DNA from: Gammaproteobacteria bacterium
GTDB taxonomy: Bacteria > Pseudomonadota > Gammaproteobacteria > Arenicellales > Spongiicolonaceae
Assembly (NCBI GenBank): GCA_007570945.1
Contig: RKSH01000088.1
Coordinates: forward strand, 1 to 15,117
Reading direction: 5' to 3'
Length of the DNA stretch: 15,117 bases
In this document: in pieces, positions 13,121 to 15,117 of the stretch
Layout: every line of letters begins with the position of its first letter
Position numbering within the stretch: the first letter of the stretch is position 1
Notes under the pieces: model-generated
Databases searched by the model: none
Seen by the model: the letters and a program-made list of their open reading frames with translations, nothing else
What the model was told of the DNA's origin: nothing
Made by a program: the position numbers and the translations under genes

Positions 13121-14407
13121 TCAGCCGGCGTTGGCGGTGTGCGCCATTATAGCACCGACGGTGAGGAACGAGCCGAACACCACCACGCATTCACCCTCGC
13201 CAGCGGCGGCGTCACCAACAGCGGCGTCAAAAGCCGATTCAATGGCGGCGTGGGCGGTAACGGCGGCGGCGTCACCAACGGCGGCGGCGACCTCGCCCCG
13301 CACCCACTCGGCATCGGCGCCGCGCTCGCCAAAGGTGGCCGCCACATACCACGCCGAGGCCGCCACCTGCCGCGCCATCTCGCGCACCGGTTTGTCGGCC
13401 AGGGCGGCAAACACGGCGCGCACTTTTTTGCAGCCAAGCGACGCCATGAACCGGCCGAGGGCGGCGGCGGAGGCGGCGTTGTGCGCCACATCCAGCACCA
13501 CCGTCGGTTTGCCGGGCCTCACCTGCAACCGTCCGGGCAACCGCGCCGCGCTGAGCCCCCGGCGCATGGCGTCCACCCTCACCGGCCGCGATTTGCCGAG
13601 CGCATGCACCACGGCCAGGGCGCCGGCGGCGTTGGCAATTTGGTGGGCGCCAGGAATGCCGGGCGGCGGCAACTGGTCCATGACCGCGGCGGCGGCACCG
13701 TCGCCTATGCTCAATCTCCAGCCGCCGGCCGCGGTGGCTGCGGCCGTGAATTCATGGCCGGCGCGCCACAGCGGCGCCCCGATGGCGCGGGCGCGGTCCG
13801 CAATGGCGGCCGGCGCATCGGCATCGGCGGCCACCGCCGGCCGGCCGCGGCGCAAAATGCCGGCCTTCTCGGCGGCGATGGATTCACGGTCGGCGCCAAG
13901 CCAGGCCACGTGGTCCACATCAATGGCGGTGATGAGCGCGGCGTCGGCGTCCATGATGTTCACCGCGTCGCGGCGGCCGCCGAGGCCGACCTCAAGCAGC
14001 GCGATGTCCGGCGCGCTTGCCGCAAAATAATGCAGCGCGGCGAGGGTGCCGAATTCAAAATAGGTGAGAGGCACCGCGCCGCGTTTTTGCTCGACGAAAG
14101 CGAAAGCCTCGCACAGCTCGGCATCGCCGGCGGCGCGGCCATCCACTTTCACCCGCTCGTTGTAGCGCAGCAGGTGCGGCGAGGTGTACACCGCGACGCG
14201 GTGGCCGGCGGCGCGGTACACAGACTCGAGAATGGCCGCCGCCGAACCTTTGCCGTTGGTGCCGGCGATGCTTATCACGGTGGCGCCGCCGAGGGTGCAC
14301 CCCATCCGCCGCCACACCTCGGCGGCCCGTTCCAAAGTGAGGTCAACCGTGCGGTGGTGGAGGGATTGGATGTGGTCGAGCCAGTGGTGCAGGCGGCGCC
14401 GGTTCAT
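13121..14407 (-). CDS. folC: Bifunctional dihydrofolate synthase / folylpolyglutamate synthase (FolC)
   Basis: FolC adds glutamate to dihydropteroate and extends the polyglutamate tail of folates, using ATP. The 428-residue Mur-ligase-like protein has the P-loop ISIAGTNGKGSAAAI (GTNGKGS at 49-55), YTSPHLLRYNERVKVDG, LTYFEFGTLAALHYFA, IALLEVGLGGRRDAVN, ITAIDVDHVAWLG, AAEKAGI and the C-domain VLDVAHN. The end GECVVVFGSFLTVGAIM matches the family, but the segment before it is expanded and contains AAVGDAAA twice, 60 bp apart. ATG at 14407 overlaps the accD stop as ATGA, implying coupling. Folate one-carbon units feed the purine pathway begun by purF at the other end of the operon. Confidence 0.96.
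   Translation of the reverse strand: MNRRRLHHWLDHIQSLHHRTVDLTLERAAEVWRRMGCTLGGATVISIAGTNGKGSAAAILESVYRAAGHRVAVYTSPHLLRYNERVKVDGRAAGDAELCEAFAFVEQKRGAVPLTYFEFGTLAALHYFAASAPDIALLEVGLGGRRDAVNIMDADAALITAIDVDHVAWLGADRESIAAEKAGILRRGRPAVAADADAPAAIADRARAIGAPLWRAGHEFTAAATAAGGWRLSIGDGAAAAVMDQLPPPGIPGAHQIANAAGALAVVHALGKSRPVRVDAMRRGLSAARLPGRLQVRPGKPTVVLDVAHNAASAAALGRFMASLGCKKVRAVFAALADKPVREMARQVAASAWYVAATFGERGADAEWVRGEVAAAVGDAAAVTAHAAIESAFDAAVGDAAAGEGECVVVFGSFLTVGAIMAHTANAG
13203..13279. repeat. Two-copy 60-bp period direct repeat in folC
   Basis: GCGGCGGCGTCACCAAC occurs at 13203-13219 and again at 13263-13279 (plus strand), giving AAVGDAAA twice in the FolC C-terminal region. The DNA between is similarly GGCGGC-rich but does not form further clean copies. 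Confidence 0.6.
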
Positions 14408-15117
14408 TGCGCTTTGCCGCGCGCGGACAGCAGCATGTGCAGCAGGCGGTGCACGGTGTCGCGCATGCGGCGGCGGTCCACGATGCGGTCGATGGCGCCG
14501 TGGCTGAGCAGGAACTCCGACTTCTGAAAGCCGTCGGGCAGCGTCTCGCGCACCGTCTGTTCAATCACCCGCGGCCCGGCGAAACCCACCAGTGCGCCGG
14601 GCTCGGCGATAATGATGTCGCCGAGCATGGCCAAACTGGCCGACACGCCGCCCATGGTCGGGTCGGTCAACACCGTGATGTAGGGAGTGCGCTGCGCGCT
14701 GAGGCGCTTTAGGGCCGCGGCGGTTTTGGACATCTGCATCAGCGAGAACAGCGACTCTTGCATGCGCGCGCCGCCGCTGGCGCAAAAACAAACCATGGGC
14801 ACAAAACGCTCGGCCGCATTTTCCACCCCGCGCACGAAACGCTCACCCACCACCGAGCCCATGGAGCCGCCCATGAAACGAAACTCAAAACACGCGGCGA
14901 CCAACGGCATGCCCTTGAGCAAACCCTCCACCACCACCAGCGCGTCGCTCTCGCCGGTTTCTTTTTGCATGTCACTTAGGCGGTCCTTGTATTTGCGCGT
15001 GTCGCGGAATTTAAGCATGTCGCTGGGGCGCACCGCGCCGCCAATCTCGCGCTGCCCGCCCTCGTCCAAAAACCCCCGCAACCGCGCGCGCGCGCCGAGG
15101 CGCAGGTGGTGCCCGCA
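14404..15117 (-). CDS. accD: Acetyl-CoA carboxylase carboxyltransferase subunit beta (AccD), N-terminus cut by window edge
   Basis: AccD pairs with AccA to transfer the carboxyl group from biotin carrier protein to acetyl-CoA, making malonyl-CoA for fatty acids. The 237 visible residues open at the window edge with CGHHLRLGARARLRGFLDE, where the Cys is the last zinc-ribbon ligand, so only a few dozen N-terminal residues are missing. Family motifs follow: LKFRDTRKYKDRL, FRFMGGSMGSVVGERF, CFCASGGARMQES, LTDPTMGGVSAS, IIAEPGALVGFAGPRVIEQ and GFQKSEFLLSHGAID. A TTG at 15081 is not the start, because homology continues upstream of it. Its stop overlaps the folC start. It heads the visible part of the accD-folC-dedD-cvpA-purF cluster. 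Confidence 0.96.
   Translation of the reverse strand, partial: CGHHLRLGARARLRGFLDEGGQREIGGAVRPSDMLKFRDTRKYKDRLSDMQKETGESDALVVVEGLLKGMPLVAACFEFRFMGGSMGSVVGERFVRGVENAAERFVPMVCFCASGGARMQESLFSLMQMSKTAAALKRLSAQRTPYITVLTDPTMGGVSASLAMLGDIIIAEPGALVGFAGPRVIEQTVRETLPDGFQKSEFLLSHGAIDRIVDRRRMRDTVHRLLHMLLSARGKAQ

Noticed and set aside
12971..14527. Long plus-strand open frame opposite folC (518 codons), and similar ones opposite purF (10798-12162)
   Set aside because: Gly/His/Arg-rich antisense shadows; folC, dedD, accD and purF are unambiguous on the other strand.
15079..15081. TTG at 15081 as the accD start
   Set aside because: AccD homology (zinc-ribbon cysteine, CGHHLRL) continues upstream to the window edge.

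Overview
The window is very GC-rich, almost fully coding DNA from a Gram-negative proteobacterium, most likely an uncultured gammaproteobacterium. The support is: the accD-folC-dedD-cvpA-purF gene order typical of gammaproteobacteria; an LpxH lipid A hydrolase; a ThiE of the E. coli type; and a periplasmic, non-lipoprotein BMP solute-binding protein. I saw no tRNA, rRNA, CRISPR array, insertion sequence or phage gene.

Layout. Positions 1-5698 (minus strand) hold a nucleoside import and breakdown operon read right to left: BMP-family binding protein, double ABC ATPase, two permeases, cytidine deaminase (cdd) and deoxyribose-phosphate aldolase (deoC, cut by the window edge). Nearly every junction overlaps or nearly abuts. 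The logical flow is uptake of (deoxy)nucleosides, deamination of cytidines, and cleavage of deoxyribose 5-phosphate. Its upstream region (5699-6019) contains a possible promoter, a 12-bp palindrome over the -35 box and an 8-bp stem hairpin. Positions 6020-6352 (plus) encode a small putative secreted protein of unknown function. Positions 6361-7006 (minus) hold a HigBA toxin-antitoxin remnant: an intact HigA-type antitoxin behind a frameshifted higB. Positions 7062-9812 (minus) are a thiazole and thiamine phosphate cluster, thiO-thiS-thiG-thiE. Divergent from it is lpxH (9886-10602, plus), possibly leaderless. Positions 10585-15117 (minus) are accD (partial)-folC-dedD-cvpA-purF, whose purF end overlaps the lpxH end by 18 bp.

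The gene content is mostly housekeeping. The least expected signal is low-complexity sequence. Two unrelated genes, the ABC ATPase (N-terminus) and the DedD-like protein (linker), each carry a tandem array with the same 21-bp period encoding Ser/Pro-rich heptads. Several core enzymes (ThiG, ThiO, ABC ATPase, DeoC, FolC) have Gly/Asp/Glu- or Ala-rich loops made of similar simple DNA. Many genes start with GTG. I did not find a convincing new defence or biosynthetic system; the findings are ranked accordingly.
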